Assembly: GCA_003671065.1 (NCBI GenBank)
Contig: QWPU01000083.1
Span: 1-10,565, forward strand
Origin: Planctomycetota bacterium
GTDB taxonomy: Bacteria > Planctomycetota > Phycisphaerae > Phycisphaerales > SM1A02
Length of the DNA stretch: 10,565 nucleotides
Direction: 5' to 3'
Positions 1-6,777 of this stretch are shown in pieces. Position numbers and translations under genes: made by a program. The notes under the pieces were generated by a model that was not told where the DNA came from, made no database searches, and saw only the letters and a list, made by a program, of their open reading frames with translations. Each line of letters starts with the position of its first letter. Within the stretch, counting starts at the first letter, position 1.

Positions 1-1006
1 GATCAAGCATTTCACGGAACACGCGATTGAGCGCCTCTTGCCGCCTGCGTGCCACGCTCAGCGCTGATTCTGGTTGCTCTGAACCCCAAAATGCAATGCA
101 CAATTTTGACAAAATACCGTCGTAGCCGAGATCAGGAAAATTGGTCTGCAGTAACTCGGCTTCCACGGTGAGAATCGTGCCCGCGGCGCGATAAGCGCCC
201 GCAGAGAGGCAGAGATCCGCGAGGTCCATCGCGGCAGCGCCACGCGTTGGATTGGCAAGCAGCGCCGCGCGCAATGCCGTGGCCTCCTCAACGGCGCTCG
301 TCGCACGCACGCGAAAGTAACCCGCAGCAACCTCGGCAGCCTCAGGGAAATGCGGATCGAGGTCGAGCGCGTGGAGCAGCTCGCGTTCAAACCCCTCAGG
401 GTCACCGCTTTGACGCAACAGCACTGCGCAGTCGAAGGCAAGACGCGCCGCGACTCCACTGCCAATCTTCTGTATTGATTCTGGCGTCAACAATATCTCG
501 ATCGCCGCGATGCGCTCTTGCACCGTTTGCTTTGCTTCAACTTTGCGAAGCAGGCGACGCAATCGCATGACCTCGTCGTCTGGTTCGAGTTGATTGATGC
601 GTGTGAGCGCGGTGGTCACCAACGCGACCGCGTCGTCATCGCCGTCCTCCATAGTGACGGCGTAATCGAGCGCAAGGCGCCACAAGTTCGGATCGTCAGG
701 CGAAATCGCAAGCGCCACTTCGAGCAGCGTCTTGCCGCTCTCGAGCATGCCGATGAACACATACTCGCGTTGAAGCATGCTGCGCGTGCGCTGGGCGAAG
801 TTGCGCCCGAGGCGCTCCCGATAGAGGGCCTTGACCGCGTCACTCGGCGGCACTGCGGCGGGGCGTGTGGCAGGGTTCGGGTCCGTCACAGTGGCTTGCG
901 CGACCACGGGTGCTGACTCTTGCGCTGCCGTGACCTGCCAAGGAAACGGCGCCAACAACAGCATGGCGGCGAGCGAAACACGAGTGGGGCTTGCAATCAA
1001 ACGCAT
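1..1006 (-). CDS. Exported TPR-like protein, 3' end cut by window edge
   Basis: Reading the minus strand from the ATG at 1006-1004 gives 335 codons without a stop to the window edge, so the C-terminus is missing. Residues 1-28 form a clear signal peptide: a short basic start, a hydrophobic core around AAMLLLAPFP, and a likely cut after VTAA before QES. A proline- and alanine-rich linker runs to about residue 57. The rest is helical with TPR-like pairs, for example around 82-117 (ending DDPNLWRLALDYA) and 186-230 (LHALDLDPHFPEAAEVA). TPR-like folds usually bind other proteins, so a periplasmic scaffold role is a guess. I recognise no specific family and no catalytic motif. No Shine-Dalgarno stands before the start and no other ATG lies in frame nearby. 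It is divergent from the gene at 1333 across a 326-base spacer. Confidence 0.8.
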   Translation of the reverse strand, partial: MRLIASPTRVSLAAMLLLAPFPWQVTAAQESAPVVAQATVTDPNPATRPAAVPPSDAVKALYRERLGRNFAQRTRSMLQREYVFIGMLESGKTLLEVALAISPDDPNLWRLALDYAVTMEDGDDDAVALVTTALTRINQLEPDDEVMRLRRLLRKVEAKQTVQERIAAIEILLTPESIQKIGSGVAARLAFDCAVLLRQSGDPEGFERELLHALDLDPHFPEAAEVAAGYFRVRATSAVEEATALRAALLANPTRGAAAMDLADLCLSAGAYRAAGTILTVEAELLQTNFPDLGYDGILSKLCIAFWGSEQPESALSVARRRQEALNRVFREMLD

Positions 1007-1072
1007 AGAAGTCCATTCATCGGCATCTTGACCACTCGCAATAGAGCAGGAAACCGCCGAGATGCGCGCTTG

Positions 1073-1098
1073 CCTGACCTGTCTTCCTGACCCGTCTT
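1073..1098. repeat. 13-base tandem direct repeat, two copies
   Basis: CCTGACCTGTCTT (1073-1085) is followed at once by CCTGACCCGTCTT (1086-1098), 12 of 13 bases identical. It lies 66 bases upstream of the start of the minus-strand gene at 1006. Read on the minus strand the unit begins AAGACGGGTC, which resembles the AAGACGGATC units near 4278 and 7641. It belongs to a wider pattern of short tandem repeats at gene starts in this window. Confidence 0.75.
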
Positions 1099-1100
1099 CA

Positions 1101-1129
1101 TTGACAGTCTGCCCCTGTTGGATTAGCGT
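1101..1129 (+). promoter_or_regulatory. Weak candidate promoter for the 1333-oppA-oppB operon
   Basis: A perfect TTGACA box is at 1101-1106. Seventeen bases later TAGCGT (1124-1129) matches the -10 consensus at only three of six positions. The position suits transcription of the rightward operon, leaving a leader of about 200 bases. A single hexamer match is common by chance, so this is a weak call. Confidence 0.2.
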
Positions 1130-1180
1130 CTGCGTCCCTGCAGTTGCGGCAAACGCCACAGTCCAACGGGAACATAGTGC

Positions 1181-1207
1181 GGCTGCAGTTTTCTTGGCTC
1201 TGCAGCC
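1181..1207. promoter_or_regulatory. Perfect inverted repeat in the divergent spacer
   Basis: GGCTGCAG (1181-1188) and CTGCAGCC (1200-1207) are exact reverse complements separated by an 11-base T-rich loop. Each arm contains the palindrome CTGCAG, which occurs a third time at 1139-1144. Lying between two divergent genes and inside the probable leader of the rightward operon, it could be a repressor site or an RNA hairpin. No T-run follows the second arm, so it is not a simple intrinsic terminator. The rest of this spacer (1007-1332) shows only the repeats listed separately. Confidence 0.4.
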
Positions 1208-1298
1208 ATCCCCAACCGACTCTGCCGACTGCTCAAGCGAACGCTGACGAGAACCGATCGATGACCTCGCGACTGCTGCTAACCTCCCATTCGTCCGC

Positions 1299-1332
1299 AC
1301 TGCCGATGACACTGCCGAAGACACTGCCATCC
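1299..1332 (+). repeat. 12-base tandem repeat ending at a start codon
   Basis: ACTGCCGATGAC (1299-1310), ACTGCCGAAGAC (1311-1322) and the partial ACTGCCATCC (1323-1332) run directly into the ATG at 1333. Placement against the start codon is like the repeat before fic. If translation started at 1261 instead, the repeat would be coding and give an MTLPKTLPS stretch ahead of the signal peptide. Confidence 0.7.
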
Positions 1333-2400
1333 ATGCTGCGGGTGCCCCTCCTCGCTCTTTGCCTCTCAAGCGCAGCGTTTGGTCAAACGACCCCTGGGAC
1401 CGCAACGCTTGACCGGGCGATCATTGCGTCCACAAGTCAGCTCACTCCTGCGCAACGGACCGCGCTTTCGGCGTATGCCGCGAAACAACTACAAGTGCTG
1501 AGCACGAGCACCGACGGCGAGGAACTCGAAGATGCGCGTTGGGAGTTGGTGAGTCCGGCCCGTGACCCCGGCGCGACTACGACATTTCGCAAGGCGTATG
1601 CGTCAGTGCTTGTTGTTGAACTCGCGCCAATTGTGAAGGGTACAGACCTTCGCCGCGCGATCAACGCCATGCAGGTCCTTCGCTTTACGCGCAATCCTGA
1701 TGGTCTTGATGTGATCCTAGAGCGCGTGTCGATCGCGACCGAACCTGATGCAGGCAAGCGCATCGCTGCGAGCAGTCTCGTCGCTGATTCGTTTGAAGAT
1801 CTCGACGCGAACAACGCCTACTACGAATCAGCTGCGCGTCGTCTCCGTGATGCGGCTGCGATTGAAACTGACTGGATGGCGCTGCAACAGAAACTCAACG
1901 CGCTGGGTGCTGCTGCTCGACGCAAAGACTTGCCCGCAGAGAACGCGCGCACCGTTCGTCGCTCCCAGGTTGAGGCGATTGCGTTGGTTGCGAAGAGCGC
2001 AAAAGCGTCGCAATCGGCTGATATGCGCGTGCTCGCGATGCAACGCGTGCTCATTGGTTTGCGCAACGATTTACTGGTGATGCCAGCAGCTGATCGCGCA
2101 CTGCTCGCGAAGTCGCTCGTGCCTGCGCTCGTTGATTTGCTCGCTGCAGCTAACGCGCAGTGGAACGCTGCGCGCACTTCGAAGGATCTCACTGCGTCGT
2201 ATGGTTCGATGGTGAACTCATGCGAAGTGATCCTGCGTCTGCTTGATCGTGTTGAACGACCAGCGGCCTACGCGGGCAGCAAGTCTGATGCAGAGTCACG
2301 CGTGCTCGCCACCACCTGGGACGCGAATGAAACAACGAAATTTGGCGACGAAGTGAAGCGCTGGACCAGCGTCGCCTCGGCAACCCCCTACAAGAACTGA
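1333..2400 (+). CDS. Exported alanine-rich helical-repeat protein, function unknown
   Basis: The 355-residue product begins with a compact signal peptide (MLRVPLLALCLSSAAFG, likely cut before QTTPG), which is why I chose the ATG at 1333. In-frame ATGs at 1306, 1261 and 1144 would add 9, 24 or 63 residues ahead of that signal; 1261 has a faint GAGAA upstream and is the main rival. The mature part is almost all helix and rich in alanine and arginine. Residues about 85-150 look like HEAT or armadillo helix pairs (NAMQVLRF, then GLDVILERV, then GKRIAASSLVADSFE). I see no catalytic motif, transmembrane segment or metal site, and do not recognise a family. Its stop is 11 bases before oppA, so the two are probably cotranscribed. 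A role as an accessory to peptide uptake is inferred from position only. Confidence 0.8.
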   Translation: MLRVPLLALCLSSAAFGQTTPGTATLDRAIIASTSQLTPAQRTALSAYAAKQLQVLSTSTDGEELEDARWELVSPARDPGATTTFRKAYASVLVVELAPIVKGTDLRRAINAMQVLRFTRNPDGLDVILERVSIATEPDAGKRIAASSLVADSFEDLDANNAYYESAARRLRDAAAIETDWMALQQKLNALGAAARRKDLPAENARTVRRSQVEAIALVAKSAKASQSADMRVLAMQRVLIGLRNDLLVMPAADRALLAKSLVPALVDLLAAANAQWNAARTSKDLTASYGSMVNSCEVILRLLDRVERPAAYAGSKSDAESRVLATTWDANETTKFGDEVKRWTSVASATPYKN

Positions 2401-2411
2401 GCATCGCGCGC

Positions 2412-4322
2412 GTGCGCCTCTTCGCACCGCTCCTCCTCATCGTTCTCGCACTTGCTGCGAGCGTGTCGTTCGATCGACCGCTGCCGCCTGCTGATCTCGT
2501 CATCATTGAACGCTCTGATTGCTACACGCTTGATCCGCAACGGATGAGCTACCAGCATGAACTTCGCCGCGCTCGCGTGCTGTATGAAACGCTGGTGAAT
2601 CTGCGCGCGTCGGACTGCGCGATTATTCCTGGTGTGGCGGAGCGTTGGGAGTGCTCGGCGGACAAACTCGTATGGACCTTTCATCTGCGCGCCAACGCGA
2701 AGTGGTCCAACGGTGATGTCGTCACGAGTGCTGATTTTGCCTACGCGTGGCGTCGCGCGATCATGCCTGATTCGGCGGCCGACTACTCGCAAATGTTCTT
2801 CGCGATCACCGGCGCCGAAGCGTTTTTCAAGGAACGCACGCGTGCACTTGCGGAGTATTCGGCGCGAGGAGTTCGTGAATCGCGCAGCATGACGAGCAGC
2901 GATGCCGAGGCGTTATGGCAAGCGACCGTTGCTGATTTCGAAACGCGTGTTGGCATCGCGACACCCGATGCGCAGACCTTCATCGTCACGCTCGAAAAAC
3001 CGCTCGCGTACTTTCTCGATCTCTGCGCGTTTCCAACATTCGCGCCCGTGCACGCTGCAACGGTTGAGAAGTTCGTGTCGCTTGAAGCCACAACTGGACG
3101 CATCGTGCAACGCCACGATTGGACGAAGCCCGGCGAGATCGTCACCAACGGCGCGTATGTTCCAACTGTGTGGCGCTACAAGCGCGACATGCGTCTGATG
3201 GCGAATCCGCACTATTGGAATCGCGACGCCGTCATCGCTCAGAGCATTGAGTGCCGCACGATTGAGAATCCAAACACAGGCGTGCTGAGCTTTCAATCTG
3301 GTGGTGCCGATTGGCTCACTGATCTTGGACCTGAGTACAAGACCGAGATGCTCGGACAGCGTCGTGTGTACCTCGAGCACTATGCGCGCGACATCGAAGC
3401 GGGCCTTGCGCGCGGAGGCAATGTCGATGATGTCGTTGGAATGTTGCCGCCGCCAACCGAAGGCGAACGCCGCGATGTGCGCGGATTCAGCGCGTTTGGC
3501 ACTGATTTCTTTAGTTTCAACTGTCGCGCGATGAGCGCGGGCGGCACTGCGAATCCGTTTGCTGATGCGCGAGTGCGTCGAGCGTTTGCATTGGCGGTGG
3601 ACAAGCAGACGCTCATTGATCGCGTGACGCGGCTTGGTGAAACGGTTGCGAGCACGCTTGTGCCTCTCAACTCGATTCCTGGATATCCCGTGGTGCAAGG
3701 CCTCGGCTTTGATGTTGTGCGTGCGCGTGAGGAACTAGCGAGCGCGGGCTATCGCGATCGCAACAACGACGGCGTTGTCGAGAACAGCGCGGGCGAAAAA
3801 TTTCCGACCGTCGACATTCTCTACTCCACCGCAAGCCCTCGCTATCAAAACCTCGCGCTTGCCATGCGTGACATGTTCAAGCGCGAGTTGCTCGTCGAAG
3901 CCGAGTGCCGAGGCAAAGACAGCAAACTCTACAAAGAAGATCTCAAGAAGGGCAACTTCATGATCGCGCGTGGTGGTTGGTATGGCGACTATGGCGATCC
4001 GACGACCTGGCTTGATCTACAGAAGACGGGCAACGGCAACAATGATCGCGGCTATTCGAATCCGAAGCTTGATGCGATGCTTGCCGACGCGGCGCTAGAG
4101 ACTGATGCTGCGCAACGACTCATCAAACTCGCGGCGTGTGAAAAGTGGCTGTTTACCGAGGAAATGCCGCTGATTCCGCTGTGCACCTATGTCACTGTCT
4201 ACATGTACGACCCGTCGCGCATTGGTGGAATGACTGAGCATCCGCGACTTGAGCAAGACTTGTCGATCATTGGACGCAAGACGGATCGCAAGACGGATCG
4301 CACGCGCGAGTCGCAACCATGA
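2412..4322 (+). CDS. oppA: OppA-type oligopeptide-binding protein, SBP family 5
   Basis: This should be the extracytoplasmic solute receptor of an ABC peptide importer. The 636-residue product shows SBP_bac_5 features throughout: the YTLDPQR entry segment (38-44), YETLVNL (58-64), PGVAERWE (73-80), FHLRANAKWSNGDVVTSADF (90-109), VRRAFALAVDK (388-398), and a very OppA-like end with GGWYGDYGDPTTWLDL (521-536) and GYSNPKLDAMLADA (547-560). It is longer than the usual 500-550 residues, with extra segments near 140-180 and 325-360. The start is GTG. Residues 4-18 are hydrophobic, but there is no lipobox cysteine, so it is either a cleaved secreted form or membrane anchored; lipoprotein anchoring, common in monoderms, is not supported. 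It ends in a KTDRKTDR tail encoded by a 12-base repeat. The TGA overlaps the ATG of oppB (ATGA), implying translational coupling. The substrate could also be another peptide-like solute. Confidence 0.93.
   Translation: MRLFAPLLLIVLALAASVSFDRPLPPADLVIIERSDCYTLDPQRMSYQHELRRARVLYETLVNLRASDCAIIPGVAERWECSADKLVWTFHLRANAKWSNGDVVTSADFAYAWRRAIMPDSAADYSQMFFAITGAEAFFKERTRALAEYSARGVRESRSMTSSDAEALWQATVADFETRVGIATPDAQTFIVTLEKPLAYFLDLCAFPTFAPVHAATVEKFVSLEATTGRIVQRHDWTKPGEIVTNGAYVPTVWRYKRDMRLMANPHYWNRDAVIAQSIECRTIENPNTGVLSFQSGGADWLTDLGPEYKTEMLGQRRVYLEHYARDIEAGLARGGNVDDVVGMLPPPTEGERRDVRGFSAFGTDFFSFNCRAMSAGGTANPFADARVRRAFALAVDKQTLIDRVTRLGETVASTLVPLNSIPGYPVVQGLGFDVVRAREELASAGYRDRNNDGVVENSAGEKFPTVDILYSTASPRYQNLALAMRDMFKRELLVEAECRGKDSKLYKEDLKKGNFMIARGGWYGDYGDPTTWLDLQKTGNGNNDRGYSNPKLDAMLADAALETDAAQRLIKLAACEKWLFTEEMPLIPLCTYVTVYMYDPSRIGGMTEHPRLEQDLSIIGRKTDRKTDRTRESQP
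4278..4301 (+). repeat. 12-base tandem repeat at the oppA 3' end, before the oppB start
   Basis: AAGACGGATCGC occurs twice with no mismatch (4278-4289, 4290-4301) and encodes KTDRKTDR beyond the last conserved part of OppA. It ends 17 bases before the ATG of oppB. The same 24 bases recur with three mismatches at 7641-7664, there in the leader of the cytochrome gene. Confidence 0.8.
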
Positions 4323-5287
4323 GCGTGGAGTCGACCTCTGTCGCCGCGCTTATTGTGCGTCGGCTCATCCAGTTGCCATTCATCGTGCTTGCCGTGTACA
4401 CGCTGACCTTCGTGCTCGCGTGGAGTATTCCTGGCAACCCGTTGGAGAATCCAGAAGGTCGTCGACCGAGCGCAGAGATCGTCGAAGCGATGAAGCGTCA
4501 GTACAAACTCGATGATCCCGTCGCGTTCTACTTCGACTATCTCGGCAAAGCGTCAGGCGTGTCGTATGTCATCGGTCTGCACGATCGACCATTCGATCTC
4601 GGGCCTTCGCTCAAGCAACCCGATTGGAGCGTGAACGAAATTCTCTGGACGGGTCTTCCTGTGTCGATCACGCTCGGCATGAGCGCGATGCTCATTGCGC
4701 TCACTATCGGTGTATGCGCAGGAACCATCGGTGGATTGCGCCCTGGTTCATCTGCTGACTACGCGACGCAATTGCTCGCGATCCTCGGCATCAGTCTGCC
4801 GAGCTTCGTGATCGGCAGCGCGCTTCTCATGTTTTTCGCCGTGAAACTTGGGGTTTTCCCCGTTGGTGGTTGGGGCGGCATCAGTTACATCGTGCTGCCC
4901 GCAGTCACGCTGTCGCTGCCGTTTGCGGCCTACATCTCACGACTCGTGCGCTTTGGCATGATCGAAGAAATGGGCGCCGATCACATTCGCACCGCGCGCG
5001 CCAAGGGTCTGCCGCGTTGGAAGGTCGCGTTCAAACACGCGCTCAAGAATGCGTTCTTGCCAGTGCTGTCGTATCTCGGCCCAGCGACTGCGGTCGCGCT
5101 CACAGGATCATTCGTCGTCGAAAAAGTATTCGCAGTTCCCGGCATCGGTCAACACTTCGTCGACGGCGTCCTCGGCAAAGACATCACGCTGGTGATGGGC
5201 GTGGTGCTCGTGTACTCGACGCTCATGGTGGTGTTCAATCTCGCGGTCGATGTGCTCTATCGATTCGTGGATCCGCGGTTGGGATAG
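4319..5287 (+). CDS. oppB: OppB-type peptide ABC transporter permease
   Basis: This is the first of the two integral membrane subunits expected in an oligopeptide or dipeptide importer. The 322 residues are normal for the family. Six hydrophobic segments can be seen at about 17-36, 115-139, 149-177, 186-208, 245-267 and 288-313. The family's N-terminal block (LIVRRLIQLPFIVLAVYTLT, then IPGNP at 38-42) is present. So is the EAA coupling loop facing the ATPases (DHIRTARAKGLPRWKVAFKH, 221-240), followed by FVVEKVFAVPGIGQHF (265-280). The C-terminal YRFVDPRLG is typical. The start overlaps the oppA stop. The partner permease OppC and the ATPases OppD and OppF, usually next in the operon, are absent here. 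A short damaged copy of this gene lies past fic at 6712-6777. Confidence 0.95.
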   Translation: MSVESTSVAALIVRRLIQLPFIVLAVYTLTFVLAWSIPGNPLENPEGRRPSAEIVEAMKRQYKLDDPVAFYFDYLGKASGVSYVIGLHDRPFDLGPSLKQPDWSVNEILWTGLPVSITLGMSAMLIALTIGVCAGTIGGLRPGSSADYATQLLAILGISLPSFVIGSALLMFFAVKLGVFPVGGWGGISYIVLPAVTLSLPFAAYISRLVRFGMIEEMGADHIRTARAKGLPRWKVAFKHALKNAFLPVLSYLGPATAVALTGSFVVEKVFAVPGIGQHFVDGVLGKDITLVMGVVLVYSTLMVVFNLAVDVLYRFVDPRLG

Positions 5288-5430
5288 TGGGACGCTGAAC
5301 AACCGTCATTTCGCGCCCACCATTCGTCGCGCGGATGGCACGCGAGGGTGTCCGCTGTTTGAGTACGCCGCGCAGTTGAACTTCCACTCGTATGACGGAC
5401 ACTCCAGTCGACAGGATTGCTCACGCCCAG

Positions 5431-5459
5431 AAGGAGCGTGTTTCATGTCCACGATGTGA
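5431..5459 (+). pseudogene. Ribosome-binding site with a four-codon ORF, possible gene-start remnant
   Basis: AAGGAG at 5431-5436 stands eight bases before an ATG at 5445. The frame reads M-S-T-M and stops at TGA 5457-5459. It is the best Shine-Dalgarno match I noticed in the window, yet leads nowhere. It could be the surviving start of a lost gene that followed oppB (oppC would be expected), a leader peptide, or chance. Confidence 0.2.
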
Positions 5460-5479
5460 GTTACCTCCGTGAGTTTCGA

Positions 5480-5490
5480 GAGTCTGCCGT
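5480..5490 (+). repeat. Left copy of an 11-base direct repeat bracketing fic
   Basis: GAGTCTGCCGT here is identical to 6708-6718 on the far side of fic; the flanking bases differ on both sides. The right copy overlaps the start of the oppB fragment. Such a pair could mark a duplication or insertion joint, but 11 bases can also match by chance. Confidence 0.4.
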
Positions 5491-5518
5491 CGGTCTGGTG
5501 CCGTCCTCGATTGGCGTG

Positions 5519-5548
5519 CTGACTATTGGGTGTGATTGGGTGTAAAAT
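5519..5548 (+). promoter_or_regulatory. Candidate sigma-70 promoter for fic
   Basis: CTGACT (5519-5524) matches the -35 box at four of six bases and TAAAAT (5543-5548) matches the -10 box at five of six, with an 18-base spacer. The spacer is made almost entirely of two copies of ATTGGGTGT, so a protein binding those repeats would block RNA polymerase. Transcription would start near 5555, about 55 bases before the fic ATG. Confidence 0.4.
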
Positions 5549-5608
5549 TGGTCACTTTCGACTAGATCGGGTGTCATTGGGTGTATCCTTGGGTGTATCC
5601 TTGGGTGA
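5525..5608 (+). repeat. Repeated TTGGGTGT boxes upstream of fic
   Basis: ATTGGGTGTG (5525-5534) and ATTGGGTGTA (5535-5544) lie in tandem. After a gap come a degenerate TCGGGTGT (5567-5574), then TTGGGTGTATCC twice without mismatch (5577-5588, 5589-5600), then TTGGGTGA (5601-5608), which touches the ATG of fic. In all there are six related boxes at 10- and 12-base spacings, roughly one helical turn, on the same face of the DNA. This suits cooperative binding by a regulator, perhaps the winged helix of Fic itself. Slippage-generated repeats are the alternative. Confidence 0.7.
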
Positions 5609-6694
5609 ATGATCGAAGTCGGACCCATTTTCGCCTCTCACGGGCAGCTGAAACTGATCGCTCGGATCGACGAATTCAGAGGAGCGTGGAGGTCGCTTGG
5701 ATCACTCGCGCCGGATCGGCTTAGGTCGCTTCGGCGGGTCGCGACGATCGAAAGCATCGCGTCATCAACTCGGATTGAGGGCAGCAAACTCACCGACCGT
5801 GAAGTCGAAGCGCTTCTCTCTCAACTGCAAGTCACTTCCTTCGCATCGCGAGATGAACAAGAGGTCGCTGGTTACGCCACTGCGATGGAGTTGGCGCTCT
5901 CATCGTGGCAGCACATTCCGTTCACAGAAAATCACATCAAACAACTCCATCGCGACCTCCTGAAGTTCAGCGAGAAGGACGCGCGCCACCGTGCAAACTA
6001 CAAGACCACTCCAAGCAGCGTCGTGGCATTTGACGCGCAAGGCAAGCACATTGGTGTCATTTTCGAAACCGCGACACCGTTCGAGACACCTCTGCGGATG
6101 AAAGAACTCGTGAAGTGGGTCGCTGATGCACGAGCCGCCGACACGCTCCACCCGCTCTTCATCATCGCGATTTGGAATGTGATCTTCCTCGAGATCCATC
6201 CATTCCAGGATGGCAACGGTCGGCTCTCGCGCATTCTCACGACGCTGCTGATGCTCCAGTCGGGCTATGCGTTTGTTCCGTACAGCTCGCTCGAAAGCGT
6301 GATCGAACGAAACAAGGAGGCGTACTACCTCGCACTTCGTCGCACGCAATTGACAATTCACAGTCCGTCACCCGACTGGCATCCGTGGATCGATTTCTTC
6401 CTTCGATCAGTCGCGACGCAAGTCGGAAATCTCGAAACGAAACTCGAACTTGAACGCATCGTGCTCGCCGCGCTTCCGACGCATTCGCTCGCCATCGTCG
6501 ATTTCGCTCGCAATCATGGAAGGGTGACGATGGCTGAAGCGATTCGACTGACGGGCGCGAGCCGCAACACGCTCAAGATGCACTTTCGATCGCTCACGGC
6601 GGGTGGAACCCTCGTGCAGCGAGGTCGTGCTCGTGGCGCGTGGTACGAGTTGGGACAGGCGCTGCTCAGCGAGCCGGCGAAACGCGCAGAGTGA
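5609..6694 (+). CDS. Class II Fic AMP-transferase with C-terminal winged helix
   Basis: Fic enzymes usually transfer AMP from ATP to a hydroxyl side chain of a target protein. The 361-residue product has an intact core motif HPFQDGNGRLSR at 197-208, including the catalytic His197, phosphate-binding Asp201 and Asn203, and Arg205 and Arg208. The N-terminal self-inhibition motif (S/T)xxxE(G/N) is present as S53-TRI-E57-G58, which places it in class II, where Glu57 would hold the enzyme inactive until relieved. Residues about 285-348 form a winged helix-turn-helix (MAEAIRLTGASRNTLKMHFRSL within 308-329, then a wing to WYEL). This suggests DNA binding and possible autoregulation through the upstream boxes. 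No separate antitoxin gene is visible, as expected for class II. The target is unknown. It stands alone between oppB and an oppB fragment, which suggests it arrived by insertion or rearrangement. Confidence 0.93.
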   Translation: MIEVGPIFASHGQLKLIARIDEFRGAWRSLGSLAPDRLRSLRRVATIESIASSTRIEGSKLTDREVEALLSQLQVTSFASRDEQEVAGYATAMELALSSWQHIPFTENHIKQLHRDLLKFSEKDARHRANYKTTPSSVVAFDAQGKHIGVIFETATPFETPLRMKELVKWVADARAADTLHPLFIIAIWNVIFLEIHPFQDGNGRLSRILTTLLMLQSGYAFVPYSSLESVIERNKEAYYLALRRTQLTIHSPSPDWHPWIDFFLRSVATQVGNLETKLELERIVLAALPTHSLAIVDFARNHGRVTMAEAIRLTGASRNTLKMHFRSLTAGGTLVQRGRARGAWYELGQALLSEPAKRAE

Positions 6695-6707
6695 TTCAGG
6701 GGATGTT

Positions 6708-6718
6708 GAGTCTGCCGT
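6708..6718 (+). repeat. Right copy of the 11-base direct repeat bracketing fic
   Basis: GAGTCTGCCGT is identical to 5480-5490. Its last seven bases (6712-6718) are also the first bases of the oppB-like fragment, so here the repeat fuses with permease-derived sequence. Confidence 0.4.
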
Positions 6719-6777
6719 TTGCGGCGTACATCTCACGACTCGTGCGCGCTGGAAAGTCACGTTCAAACACGCGCTCA
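6712..6777 (+). pseudogene. Decayed fragment of oppB with an internal deletion
   Basis: Bases 6712-6747 match 4916-4951 of oppB at 35 of 36 positions and encode LPFAAYISRLVR. Bases 6746-6777 then match 5014-5045 at 29 of 32 positions (the WK-V-TFKHAL part of the EAA loop), but in another frame. Compared with oppB, 64 bases are missing between the two blocks. The joint falls at a shared GCGC-type sequence, as expected of a microhomology deletion. Just upstream, TTG-AGT replaces CTG-TCG with the same amino acids, so the copy diverged for a while under protein-level constraint. It is in the same direction as oppB and cannot encode a permease. Confidence 0.85.

Larger units (their letters stand above)
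5288..5608. other. 321-base stretch without an intact gene between oppB and fic
   Basis: This is where oppC would normally be. I see no intact gene and no clear terminator. Several things can be read in it: a 26-codon frame from the ATG at 5392 to the TGA at 5470-5472, containing a CPRC pair but too short to call a gene; a good ribosome-binding site leading to a four-codon frame at 5431-5459; one arm of an 11-base direct repeat at 5480-5490; and the promoter and repeats before fic. A weak long-range hairpin is possible between GTGTCCG (5348-5354) and CGGACAC (5396-5402). The impression is of leftover sequence from a rearrangement. Confidence 0.6.

Noticed and set aside
58..465. 135-codon open frame on the minus strand
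   Set aside because: It is a frame-shifted shadow of the exported TPR-like gene, which is open over the full 1006 bases and has a signal peptide.
1144..1332. Longer N-terminus of the exported helical-repeat protein
   Set aside because: The extension covers the inverted repeat and the 12-base tandem repeat and moves the signal peptide deep inside the protein. 1261 remains possible, 1144 unlikely.
2913..3698. 261-codon open frame on the minus strand
   Set aside because: It is antisense to conserved OppA sequence and its product looks like a composition artefact.
5348..5402. Hairpin GTGTCCG/CGGACAC as an opp operon terminator
   Set aside because: The loop is about 41 bases and no T-run follows, so it does not fit an intrinsic terminator.
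5392..5472. 26-codon ORF with a CPRC pair
   Set aside because: Too short, no good ribosome-binding site of its own, and no recognisable family; noted only as content of the gene-free stretch.
5525..5608. CRISPR-like array
   Set aside because: Units are 8-12 bases and contiguous or unevenly spaced, with no spacers of regular length and no cas genes.
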